Below, piece by piece: positions 42,301 to 50,999 of a DNA stretch of 64,000 nt. Numbering within the stretch: position 1 is the stretch's first letter; every line of letters begins with the position of its first letter. The notes under the pieces are model-generated. The model did no database searches and was not told where the DNA came from. It saw only the letters and a list, made by a program, of their open reading frames with translations. This stretch comes from Porphyra umbilicalis (Eukaryota > Rhodophyta > Bangiophyceae > Bangiales > Bangiaceae). The position numbers and the translations under genes are program-made. The stretch is from assembly GCA_002049455.2 (NCBI GenBank), contig KV918889.1:1-64000 (forward strand), given 5' to 3'.

Positions 42301-45248
42301 TATGCCCAAACTTATGGCAGTAGTAACACTCGATCTTGGAGAGGTCACCACGGCGGCCTTGACCTCGATAGTTGGCGCCGACGAGTGCCATGTCGCCAAT
42401 GCGCTTGGTCGCCGGTGACTTGTCCGCCTGCCGCCGCTCCTCCTGAAGCAAGCGGCTCTTGACAAAGTCGAGGCTTAGCTCGTCCTCGCCCTTGGCGTCG
42501 AGAGCCACCAGCAGGTTCTCGTACTTGGACGTCAGCCCGTTGAGGACACTCATAGCAACGTCCATCTCCGTCACCTCGCCGCCCATGGCCTTGAGGTTCT
42601 CGCCGAGGTTGCGCACGCGGTTGATGTAGCCCAGCATGCCCTCACCGACGGTCATCTCGACGGTGTAGAACTCGCGTCGCGCCTTCATCTTGTTCATCAA
42701 ACTCTTGCGCTGGAAGACACCTTGCAGCGTCGACCACATTTCTGCCGTCGTCTTGCAGCCCGACACGTGCTCGAGCTGCTCAGATCCAAGGGTGAGCCCA
42801 ATGATGGCGCTCGCCTTCGTGTCTCGACGCTTCCACACCGCCAACTCGCGGGCATCCGCGTCCGTCGGCTGGCCGTCTTCGTCAAGCATATCGTCCAGGT
42901 CGCGCAGCGCGAGGACAATCTTAATGCGCTGACGCCATTCGTGAAAGTTCGTCTCCGTCAACTTGTCGATCTTGATGCCGCCCATGCCGGCAGCGCCTCC
43001 GTCCATGATGTCGTCTTGTCGTAGCGCCCGACCTTGCCGAGCCGTTCGCCTTGACCGTCACGTCCTTGAACCACCTTGACCTCGTCTTCTTCGCACTTGC
43101 CGCGACCGTCACGACACCAGCTGGCACACCTTGCTCTTGTCACAGCCCCGGCTCTGGGCCCATAACCTGTTGAAACGCAGTGGGGATAGGGGTTGGGGGA
43201 CCACGGTGAAGTGGTTGAGTGGCTTGAGCTTGTGTGTGTGTGTGCGAACGTGCTTTGTTGGTTGTCCTAAGGATCGCCCGCCTCTCCCAACCGAGAGCAC
43301 CTCTAAAATAGTCCCCACCGGCCCAAGTGCTCCCCCCTCTCGCGCCCACACCGACGCCCACGCCCTCGCACCAAATCGAATCACTCACCAAATCAAAAGC
43401 CACTCGAGCAAAGCGAAGATCAAATCCAAAACATGCCAAAAGTAACGCCCCAAGATGACCCAACACAAATGTGTGCAACTTGACCACGTCTTGCAAATGT
43501 ACCATGTGGGGTACCATAAGGGTCACCGACCATCGTCCAACCGCGAACCGCCAGTGGAGTCGGCGACGAGCATCACAGGCCAACACGACTTCGGTGGCTT
43601 GGCGGCCGCCGCCGGCGGCGACTCGCCAGCGGGCGTGCGGGGTGGATAAGGAGCTGGTGGAGCAGGCAGCACCGCCGCGGCCGCCAATTTTGGTGGCTTG
43701 GCGGCAGCCGCCGGCGGCGCCTCGCCAGCGGGCGTGCGTGGAGAAGAGGGCGCTGGTCGTGCAGGCGCCACCGCCGCGGCCGCCGACTTTGGTGGCTCGG
43801 CGGCCGCCGCCGTAGGCTACTCGCAATCATGCGGGGGGGACGGCGGATGTGTTGATGGTGCGGGCGCCGCCGCCGCGGCCGCCAACTTTGGTGGCTTGGC
43901 GGCCGCCGCTGGCGGCGTCTCGCCAGCGGGCGTGCGTGGGGGAGACGGCGCTGGGGGTGCGGGCGCCACCGCCGCGGCCGCCGACTTTGGTTGCTCGGCA
44001 GCCGCCGCCGGAGGCTACTCGCCATCATGCGGGGGGGGCGGCGGATGTGTTGATTGTGCGGTCGCCGCCGCCGCGGCCGCCACCTTTGGTGGCTTGGCGG
44101 CCGCCGCTGGCAGCGACTCGCCAGCAAGCGTGCGTTCAGATGATGCAGCTCGTGGTGCGGGCGCCGCCGCCGCGGCCGCCAATTTTGGTGGCTCGGCGGC
44201 CGCCGCTGGCGGCTACTCGCAAGCGGGCGTGCGTGGAGGAGACACAGCTGGTGGTTCGGGCGCCACCGCCGCGGCCGCCAATTTTGGTGGCTCGGCGGCC
44301 GCCGCCGGCGGCGACTCGCCAGCGGGCGTGTGTGGAGGAGACACAGCTAGTGGTGCGGGCGCCACCGCCGCGGCCGCCAATTTTGGTGGCTCGGCGGCCG
44401 CCGCCGGCGGCGACTCGCCAGCGGGCGTGCGTGGAGGAGACAAAGCTGGTGGTGCGGGCGCCGCCGCCGCGGCCGCCGTCTTTGGTGGCTTGGCGGCCAC
44501 CGCCGGCGGCGACTCGCCAGCGGGCGTGCGTGGAGGAGAGGGCGCTGGTCGTGCGGGCGCCGCCGCCGCGGCTGCCATCTTTGGTGGCTCGGCGGCCGCC
44601 GCCGGCGGCGACTCGCCAGCGGGCGTGCGTGGAGGAGACGGAGCTGGTGGTACGGGCGCCGCCGCCGCGGCCGCCGACTTTAATTGTTCGGCGGCCGCCG
44701 CTGGCGGCGACTCGCCAGCGGGCGTGCGTGGAGGAGACGGAGCTGGTGGAGCGGGCGCCGCCGCCGCGGCCGCCGGCTTTGGTCGCTCGGCGCCCGCCGC
44801 TGGCGGCCACTTGCCGGCGGGCGTGCGTGTCGGGGCGGGCGCTGGTCGTGCGGGCGCCGCCGCCGCGGCCGCCGACTTTAATAGCTCGGCGGCCGCCGCT
44901 GGCGGCCACTTGCCGGCGGGCGTGCGTGTCGGGGAGGGAGCTGGTGGTGCAAGCGCCGCCGCCGCGGCCGCCGGCCTTGTCGGTGCGCGTGCGGTTGCGG
45001 GAGGTGGCTCCACAGCCGCAGGACCGGCCGCTGATGCGGCCGCCACGGCGGCCGCAGCTCCCCGTTTGGCGGCTTTGCCGCACGCTCCCGTGGTTTTGGG
45101 CGGCGCGGACCCCCCGCCGGGTTCTTTTCTGTTCCAGTTGCGGGCGAGCCAGACCGCCACGGATAGAGCAGAGTTCTTCTGTCTCCGCGACGACCGGGCG
45201 GCCCATATCTTTGTTGATCGCGGGTCCCTTCTGGAGCCGTATCTGTAG
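36367..45248 (+). CDS. PIF/Harbinger DDE nuclease with 33-residue repeat tail, interrupted by Copia-2
   Basis: Transposase nuclease of the plant-transposon-protein/DDE_Tnp_4 family. From ATG at 36367: an acidic Ser/Asp start, a basic region, then the nuclease fold with YGEETFERRFRVPRSVFMRI, GSLDCSHWEWA (D214), GSLNDLNVLR (D265), LLYYLTDGVYPKYPFF and KDVERLHGVMTARFHIL (E341). A Gly/Ala tail follows, with 99-bp units encoding about 33 residues (GGDSPAGVRGGDGAGGAGA...). The nested Copia element splits the tail at 38627. Past it the same frame resumes when the 4964 inserted bases are discounted and runs through more units to a unique end (FLFQLRASQTATDRAEFFC...LLEPYL) at 45248. One in-frame TAA lies in a repeat unit at 43647. 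The nuclease core looks intact; the long tail is unusual for this family. Confidence 0.88.
37830..38626 (+). repeat. 99-bp coding tandem repeat, left block (about 8 units)
   Basis: Period 99 bp, so the frame is kept; each unit contains GCGGCCGCC and CTCGCCAGCGGGCGTGCG. The block is the left part of one array split by the Copia insertion. One unit is shortened near 38345. Confidence 0.9.
38622..38626. repeat. target-site duplication CGACT (left of Copia-2)
   Basis: CGACT at 38622-38626 and again at 43586-43590 directly outside the two LTRs. Confidence 0.95.
38627..39044 (-). repeat. Copia-2 left LTR (3' LTR)
   Basis: 418 bp. Its first 110 bases match the Copia-1 LTR closely, including the TGTGTG run; the rest differs and lacks the tRNA-like segment. 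Confidence 0.95.
43151..43167 (-). promoter_or_regulatory. Copia-2 primer-binding site
   Basis: The minus strand reads GGTTATGGGCCCAGAGC directly after the 5' LTR, identical to the site in copy 1 and of the internal initiator-tRNA-Met type known for Drosophila copia. Confidence 0.75.
43168..43585 (-). repeat. Copia-2 right LTR (5' LTR)
   Basis: 418 bp, about 99 percent identical to the left LTR, followed by the CGACT duplication and the resuming Harbinger repeat tract. Confidence 0.95.
43586..44990 (+). repeat. 99-bp coding tandem repeat, right block (about 14 units)
   Basis: Continuation of the array split by Copia-2. Units average 99 bp and vary mainly between GAGGAGACACAGCT- and GAGGAGACGGAGCT-type cores. 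Another forward frame and parts of the reverse strand are also nearly stop-free. About 22 units exist in both blocks together. Confidence 0.92.
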
Positions 45249-45652
45249 CGTTCAACGTTTTTTTTTTTTGCCATCAGGGCTTTGTTTTTTCCTCACTCAT
45301 TGGCACGTCGGCGGACGCCACCACGCCGACCCGGGATAGGAAAGACGCTTGGACGGCCTCGGCTCTGTCTAGGAAGACGGACGAGGCCGCCGCTCTGTAT
45401 GGCGTAGGCGGATGTGCGCCAGTGGCTTATACTTTCAAGCTGCAGCATGACTGGTGTACAAGTAAGAGGATTTTGCCGTGCTTGCTTCTCGGACGGAGTC
45501 GCAGGGTCGGACAGAGTCGGTGTGTAGGAAAAAAAACCCCGGCGAAGGGGAAAAAAAAACCGTGTATGATTGTCGTACAATAGTCGATGCAGTAGTCGAG
45601 CACTCCACACGCGCAGAGACCCCACCGTCACAAATATGAACAGAAATACAAC
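45249..45652. other. spacer between convergent Harbinger genes
   Basis: About 400 bp between the 3' ends of the nuclease and Myb-like genes, with T and A runs (45260-45270; around 45529-45560) that could serve as 3'-end signals for both genes. Confidence 0.45.
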
Positions 45653-47959
45653 TCAAGCCAAGTCACCATCCGCGCAATCGCTGCCACTGGTACCACAGGC
45701 AGCGTCCTCCTCGTCGTCGCCCGATTCGCCAGCGGCCGCATTGTGCGGCCGCGGCGTCATGAAACGGCTTGGACCCGATACGGTGTTCCTGGCCGCCGTG
45801 AAGCGGGCCTGCTTGGTCTGCAACGAGTTCCAGCCTCGCCCCTTCCTCCGCTTGACCAAGCCGATACCGGCCGAGGCCGCAGCGCGGCGGGCAACGGCCG
45901 CGCTTGCGGCCGCGGCTGGTGATGCGCCGGTACGCGGCGACGCGTCGACGCCGTCACTCGGAGAAGATGAAGACGGAGGCAATGCGGCCGCACTCGCGGC
46001 CGCGCCAGACGCCAGGGACCCGACTGTGTCGTCAGCGGCCGGCGCCAACGCGGCCGCTTCGCCGCCGTTCACAGCCACGCCGCCAGGAGTACCGGGTGCT
46101 CCACCAGACCCGGGAGACGCGGCCGCACCACCACTTGGAGAAGCTGCAGATTCTGGCGATGCGGCCGCACTTGGGGCCCTACCTGCGGCCGCACCCGCCG
46201 TCGCCTCAGCGGCCGCGGTAGCGGCCGCAGAGGTGCCCGACATAGACGGCGCAGTTGTTGTCGAGCGCGAAGCGACCCGTGCCTCCGCGGCCTTGGCCTT
46301 GCGCAGTCTGGCGTTGGAGAGCAGAAGCCGCCGCTCCATCTCGTTCTTCCGCCACTGCTCCGCCTCACCTGTCTCACGCACGTCCTTGGCCTTGCAAAAG
46401 TCAATGTCGGCGCGCTCGATGGCCGTCTCAGATAAGGACTTGAGGGCGGCCGCCGTCGTGGCGGCCTCCCTTTGGATAGCAATGTCAGTCGAGGCCGCCG
46501 CTTTGGCGGCCTTCGTACCGATAGGCCGCTCTTGGAAGAGGCCGCGCCGCCTACCGACCGTGGAGCTCGAGTCGTCGTCCGAAATGTCCTCGACGCCCCC
46601 GTCTGGCACAGGACGGCGGCCGCGAGCGGCGGCCGCCGTGGCGGCCGCCCCCGACGCGCCGCTGAACTTGTCCAACTTGCGCATGACCGTCCAACACTTG
46701 CCCCAGTCGGCTCCTCTCGTGCCGCGCTTCTTCACCACCAAGACCGGCGCGTCCCCGTCGTTGTCGTCCGCTTGCACGGCCTCATACAGGTTCTCGGCGT
46801 CAAGGTGCGCGGTGGCCATGCGTATCCGGTCCTCGTCGGTCAAGTTGCCCGTCATCTGGCGACGCCCGACGGCCACCATAGAGGATGAAAAGCGTTGAAT
46901 GTTCTTGAAAACTGAATAGCGCAGTTCGCGGTCGATGGCAGTGTCCGTGCGCGCCCTGCGTCCAGGGCCTATCGGGCAATGGGACTTGTACCCGTTGACG
47001 ATTGCAGCGGCAAAGGTTGCTCGGCTCTGGTCGGTACCGACCACCGGGTCTTGCGCCACCGCCAACCAGGCCTGGCAGAGAGCTACTCGCTCTGCCTCGG
47101 TCCATCCTCGGCCGCGTCCTCTGCCCCTGGCGGTGGGGGACTCGTTGTCGCCAGCGGCGACGGCGTCGGCTGTGGCAGCGGCCGCTGAGGAGAAAGGGGG
47201 ACCGCCACCGTCCCCGCCTCCACCGGCGGCCGCTGCACCCCCTCCATGTCCGTCCCCGCCTGGGCCGGCGGTGGGTGCACGCCCTCCATCGCCGACTCCG
47301 CTTCCGCCGCCGCGGCCGCCGTCGGCGGCCGCGGCTCCGGCTGTGTTGCCAGATCCACTCCCGTGAGCGGCCGCTGAGGCGGCCGCTCCGTGACCTGATC
47401 GGCTGGGCGACGTGACGCCGCGGGACTCTGCGTCGCCGCCATTGCCTCGTGTAGCGTCAGAGGCCGGGAGATCGGCGGTGGCTGCAGCGACAGCCTGTTC
47501 AGCGCCGCGCACCTCTGCAACCCCTGCACCGCGGCCGCCGGGAGGGCAGCGCCCTCCGAGTGCTCCGCGCCTGTCCGCCCCGCGGCCGCGGACTGCAAAC
47601 CCGGCATCGGCGTCGACGGTAGCGTCTCCGACGCCGCGTTCACCGCGTCTGCCGGCGCCGATTGGTCCGCCGAGTGCATGTCCACGTCCGCGGCCTCGCC
47701 CAAGTCCCGATGACCCCCCCGCGACGAGGTTGTATCCGCGGCCTGCGACGCTGCAGCTTGGAGGGGCCTCGAAATCTCCGTCAGCGCGTCGGTCTGCGGC
47801 CGTGGCGGCGGCGTCGGGGGCCGCCCGATCGGCGGCCCCGCCGGCCGCGGCCGAGGAGGCGGCAGGTGACCTTGTCTCATCTGCTGCCGCCCGTGCCGCC
47901 GCGCCTCCCACCAATTGCTCTCCTGCAGGCAGTACGGACTGCCCTCCCGCAGCAGCCAT
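45653..47959 (-). CDS. Harbinger Myb/SANT-like DNA-binding protein
   Basis: The second protein of PIF/Harbinger elements, which binds element ends and recruits the nuclease. ATG at 47959 is the first Met in the frame; the frame is open further upstream to 48250. After a Gly/Ala/Arg-rich half, the trihelix/SANT domain spans about residues 285-425: GWTEAERVALCQAWLAVAQD, TFAAAIVNGYKSHCP, RELRYSVFKNIQRFSSSMVA and ADWGKCWTVMRKLDKF. A helical region rich in Glu/Arg (about 515-555, EAEQWRKNEMERRLLLSNAR) resembles the dimerising part of such proteins. The C-terminus is Ala/Ser/Pro low complexity and ends acidic. An overlapping minus-strand frame (47083-49296) with a Pro-rich 20-residue repeat could be an upstream exon, so the true N-terminus is uncertain. 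It is convergent with the nuclease gene. Confidence 0.82.
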   Translation of the reverse strand: MAAAGGQSVLPAGEQLVGGAAARAAADETRSPAASSAAAGGAADRAAPDAAATAADRRADGDFEAPPSCSVAGRGYNLVAGGSSGLGRGRGRGHALGGPIGAGRRGERGVGDATVDADAGFAVRGRGADRRGALGGRCPPGGRGAGVAEVRGAEQAVAAATADLPASDATRGNGGDAESRGVTSPSRSGHGAAASAAAHGSGSGNTAGAAAADGGRGGGSGVGDGGRAPTAGPGGDGHGGGAAAAGGGGDGGGPPFSSAAAATADAVAAGDNESPTARGRGRGRGWTEAERVALCQAWLAVAQDPVVGTDQSRATFAAAIVNGYKSHCPIGPGRRARTDTAIDRELRYSVFKNIQRFSSSMVAVGRRQMTGNLTDEDRIRMATAHLDAENLYEAVQADDNDGDAPVLVVKKRGTRGADWGKCWTVMRKLDKFSGASGAAATAAAARGRRPVPDGGVEDISDDDSSSTVGRRRGLFQERPIGTKAAKAAASTDIAIQREAATTAAALKSLSETAIERADIDFCKAKDVRETGEAEQWRKNEMERRLLLSNARLRKAKAAEARVASRSTTTAPSMSGTSAAATAAAEATAGAAAGRAPSAAASPESAASPSGGAAASPGSGGAPGTPGGVAVNGGEAAALAPAADDTVGSLASGAAASAAALPPSSSSPSDGVDASPRTGASPAAAASAAVARRAAASAGIGLVKRRKGRGWNSLQTKQARFTAARNTVSGPSRFMTPRPHNAAAGESGDDEEDAACGTSGSDCADGDLA

Positions 47960-48360
47960 TGCGCAGTCCGGTCCCCGTTGTGCGCTCTGCGGGCAAGCTC
48001 CTGCAGCTCCCGCACTTCCCCCGCGTCCACCGGTGGAGTTGGTGGCCGCGCTCGCTCCCAGAGACTTGGCGGACTGGATGTTCCGACAGGTGGCCACGTC
48101 GGCGCAGGTGGTCCTTGACGCGTCGGGCTTGGGGGACTCGGCGGCCGCTGGGGCGACGGCCGCCGGGTTGCAGACGGTGGACCTTGACCAAATGGGCTTG
48201 TCGGCCGCGCCGGGGGCGGCCGCCAGGCGGACCCAGATGCGCGTTGACAAGGGGAGCTCCCCAGACCCGATGATGACGGCCGGACTTGGTCACGGGGCGC
48301 GCTTGCTCGAGGTGGGCTCGCCGGTGGCTGCCAGCCTCGCGACGGCTGGCATGCGCGAGT

Positions 48361-48675
48361 GGAACTCGGTGGCCGCTGCGGCGGCGGCCGCCAATCGGGG
48401 GGACGCAGGCCTTGACGGGGCGGGCTCGGCGGCCGCTGCAACGGCGGCCGCCAATCGGGGGGACGTAGGCCTTGACGGGGCGGGCTCGGCAGCCGCTGCG
48501 GCGGCGGCCGCCAATCGGGGGGACGCAGGCCTTGACGAAGCGGGCTCCGCGGCCGCTGCGGCGGCGGCCGCCGATCGGGGGGACGCAGGCCTTGACGAAG
48601 CGGGCTCGGCGGCCGCTGCGGCGGCGGCCGCCAATCGGGGGGACGCGGGTCTTGATGATGCGGGCTCGGCGGTCC
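48361..48675. repeat. 60-bp tandem repeat, five units
   Basis: Five units of exactly 60 bp starting at 48361, 48421, 48481, 48541 and 48601. They share GCGGCCGCCAATCGGGGGGA and end CTTGACG(A/G)(A/G)G. Both strands are open in some frame (AANRGDAGLDEAGSAAA on +, RPPDWRPPPQRPPSP on -). Which strand is coding, if either, is not resolved. Confidence 0.9.
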
Positions 48676-48975
48676 TGACGGCAGTGGACCGAGGCAGGGA
48701 GGGTGTACGGCTCGAGGTGGTGGTGCCTCGGCCCCAGATGCTCGTGGGTGAGTCTCTGATATGGGCCGAGTGCGCGCCGCCCACGGACACGGGCAGGATG
48801 GCGCGCACAGGGGATGATCGTCACCGACGCCCAGCGTGGGTCGGCACATACGGCAGAACTGCCGCAGACCGCGCCGGCGCTCCGTTTTTGAGATCGGACG
48901 CGGCGCGGGAAGAACCATGCTGCCGCAACGGCCGGTCCTCGCACAGTCCGACGCCTCGTGGGCAGGGAGCGAAAG

Positions 48976-49961
48976 GCGGCCGCTTCTGCACAGAGCGGCC
49001 GCCAAAAAGGTGAGGCAGCCCGCCTTCCGCCGCACCCTCGTCCAAAAACGGTCGGGACCAGCGGCGGGCACAGAGAAAGACGACCGCCAAGAGCAGCGCG
49101 CACGCGCACACGGTCCCGCCGCGGCCGCCAACGTGAACGGCGGCCGCGAAAAAGCGCGCGGACACGCACGTCCTCCCTCCCGTGATGCAACGCGGCCGCC
49201 AACGACAACGGCGGCCGCTACAAAGCACGCGCGCTCGACGTCTCCTCTCCCGGCCGCTGGCGACGATGGCGGCCGCACGCACGCACGCGGAAGCACGATT
49301 CTCCTCTCTCGGCGCCGAACGGGTCACGGCCCCGGTGCGGTTGCCCCCGGCGCTGCCACCCCGCCCACAAATGGTCCACAAACAGAGTCTGCCCCCAACG
49401 CAAGCGACCGTTCGAGACGATGCGCGGCGCCCCCACCCTGCCACTGCGTAGACGATGACAGAGGGGCCCGCAGGGCTCCACCGCGGCCGCTCTCGACGGT
49501 CTCGCAGGTGGCACAACCCCACCGCACGCCCCAAAAACAGGCGGCCGCCCTCGATTGCCCCCTCGCTCGGGGGGAATCGGGCGGCCGCCTTGCTTGCCTG
49601 TCACGCTCAGGGGCCCTGCAGGCCACGCCGAGCGTGGCACGCGTGGCCCGCAGGCCTCGCTCAAACGCCACAGAGCTCCCTGCGCGACATGTGGCGCCCA
49701 GTCGGCCGTGCACGGCGGACGGCCAATCGAGGGTGTGGCCGGGGAGGTGCACAGCGAGAGTGCGTCTGACCAATGAGCATGCGGATCGCTGACACAAAAA
49801 TCGGAGGGGGTCGCACGATTCTGCGGCTCCGCAAGGGATGCGATCGTGCGTGGCCCCTGCCGCGTCTCGGCAGCCTGGCAGGCCGGGCCGCCCGACCGCC
49901 GCAGGCGGCCGCGTGGGAGCCCGCCCTGCGTCACGGTGACCGGCGGACACCACGCGGCCGC
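48976..49961. repeat. GCGGCCGC palindrome cluster
   Basis: I count the 8-bp palindrome GCGGCCGC at 48976, 48995, 49121, 49140, 49192, 49211, 49269, 49483, 49541, 49581, 49905 and 49954, at least twelve in about 1 kb. At 65 percent GC about 0.1 per kb is expected by chance. The spacer sequence between copies is not repeated. No gene is supported here. The tract lies between the Myb-like gene and the right terminal repeat. Confidence 0.85.
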
Positions 49962-50547
49962 CTCACAGGCGCTTCAGAACAGAATGCTCCAGTGTCGATC
50001 GAGGCGAAAGCGCCACCAGATTGCAAGCATGCTGTACGTCTGCCGGCTGAACGGACCAATGAGAGACCTACAAATCACTGCTGTCAGTCGCGAGATGCGA
50101 CAGCGCCGCGAGATGATGCGAGATGCTGCCAACGTGTCTCCGACATTTGTGCGTTTGACCTCGTCGTGTCTACTCGATCGCAAGAATTTGCAGCCATTTG
50201 AAGCCTATCGCGCTGCGTGTCTCACTTGACCCGCTTATTTGCTGACGATTGGGGTCCAGATCAGCGTGATCGCGAGGTCGATCGATGGCCTGTTTGCTTG
50301 AAATGTCGCACTGGACTGTCGGAATGTGGACATCTCACGGGAAAGCCGCTCGCAAGCTCCAGTTCGCAGGTCGACAACCCAGCAACGTCACCTTCTCCGT
50401 TTCCCATACACTGCGATCTGTCGACAGAAGAAAACAAGTACTCTGGATCCGAGCGGAGCGGGTTCGCAGAGCCTGCGCATATCGCTGCCGAAACGCTTTT
50501 GGCCACTCATAGGCGCACACGTTGCGCTCTTAAACAGTTCGCAGATC
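49962..50547. other. Harbinger right subterminal region
   Basis: Lower-GC subterminal sequence with GTTCGCAG motifs at 50362, 50462 and 50537 leading to the terminal repeat. No gene is seen. Confidence 0.6.
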
Positions 50548-50576
50548 GTTCGCAACCGACGTTGTTGGGTGTGCTC
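50548..50576 (-). repeat. Harbinger right terminal inverted repeat
   Basis: 29 bp, the exact inverse of 35269-35297, with TTA at 50577-50579 just outside. Confidence 0.95.
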
Positions 50577-50579
50577 TTA

Positions 50580-50999
50580 GTGTTCCAGAATCCATCCCAA
50601 ACACTCACGCAAAATTGGACCATATTGAGGCTGCGAGCCGTCTCCGCGTCCACGCTGCTGCATCGACTACTGCGGCGCGCGTCATAGGGTCACGCCCATC
50701 ACTGTCGCGCCGCTCGTCCCTGTCGTTCCTTCGTCGACGCTGGTCGTGTTGGTCCCTGTGCGTCACGTACCGAGGCTATGAGTACGTTTAAGGTCACAAG
50801 CTTGTGCGTGTGATCATCCGGGCGGTGGTCCCACACAAACGCGCCCGTCCCGCTTTGCGCTACAGGGCCACTTCACGTGCGGCATATCCATATCTGTTTC
50901 TGACACCAGCTCTGTCGGCTTGCGGCGGAGAAAACTGCTCAATCGCACCGATCTGCATATTTTTGCTGTCGCACGTGTTGTTGTCTCCGTACAGGCTCC
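50580..50999. other. intergenic upstream of Cys-rich gene
   Basis: No coding sequence is recognised. It probably contains the promoter of the gene starting at 51000. Confidence 0.35.

Larger units (their letters stand above)
38627..43585 (-). mobile_element. Ty1/Copia LTR retrotransposon, copy 2 (recent, nearly whole)
   Basis: A 4959-bp element read leftward and nested in the Harbinger repeat tail. It has 418-bp LTRs (38627-39044 and 43168-43585) bounded TGTTG...CAACA, target duplication CGACT, PBS at 43151-43167 and purine tract beside the left LTR. Parts in element order: gag with CYYCHKFGHISHDC zinc knuckle (about 42.2-43.0 kb), protease (LVDSAASAHM), integrase with HHCC (HERLGHVN...CEPCVYGK) and DDE core (about 41.1-41.9 kb), reverse transcriptase with YVDDLLL (about 39.9-40.6 kb), RNase H (DADWAGD, ending near 39.1 kb). 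It looks nearly whole, with about one break. The LTRs differ at about four of 418 positions, so insertion was recent and later than the Harbinger insertion. Confidence 0.97.
35269..50576. mobile_element. giant autonomous PIF/Harbinger DNA transposon (15.3 kb, with nested Copia)
   Basis: Perfect 29-bp terminal inverted repeats (GAGCACACCC...GTTGCGAAC) at 35269-35297 and 50548-50576, each flanked by the 3-bp target duplication TTA (35266-35268, 50577-50579). Inside are the two proteins that define the superfamily, in convergent order: a DDE nuclease (+) and a Myb/SANT-like protein (-). Subterminal GCGAAC motifs cluster near both ends. Without the nested Copia element (4964 bp including its duplication) the length is about 10.3 kb, well above the usual few kilobases. 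The extra length comes from tandem-repeat coding tails and a 1-kb tract rich in GCGGCCGC. Confidence 0.93.

Noticed and set aside
47412-49013. 533-codon plus-strand frame opposite the Myb-like gene
   Set aside because: Ala-rich shadow of the minus-strand sequence and the 60-bp repeat; no domain.
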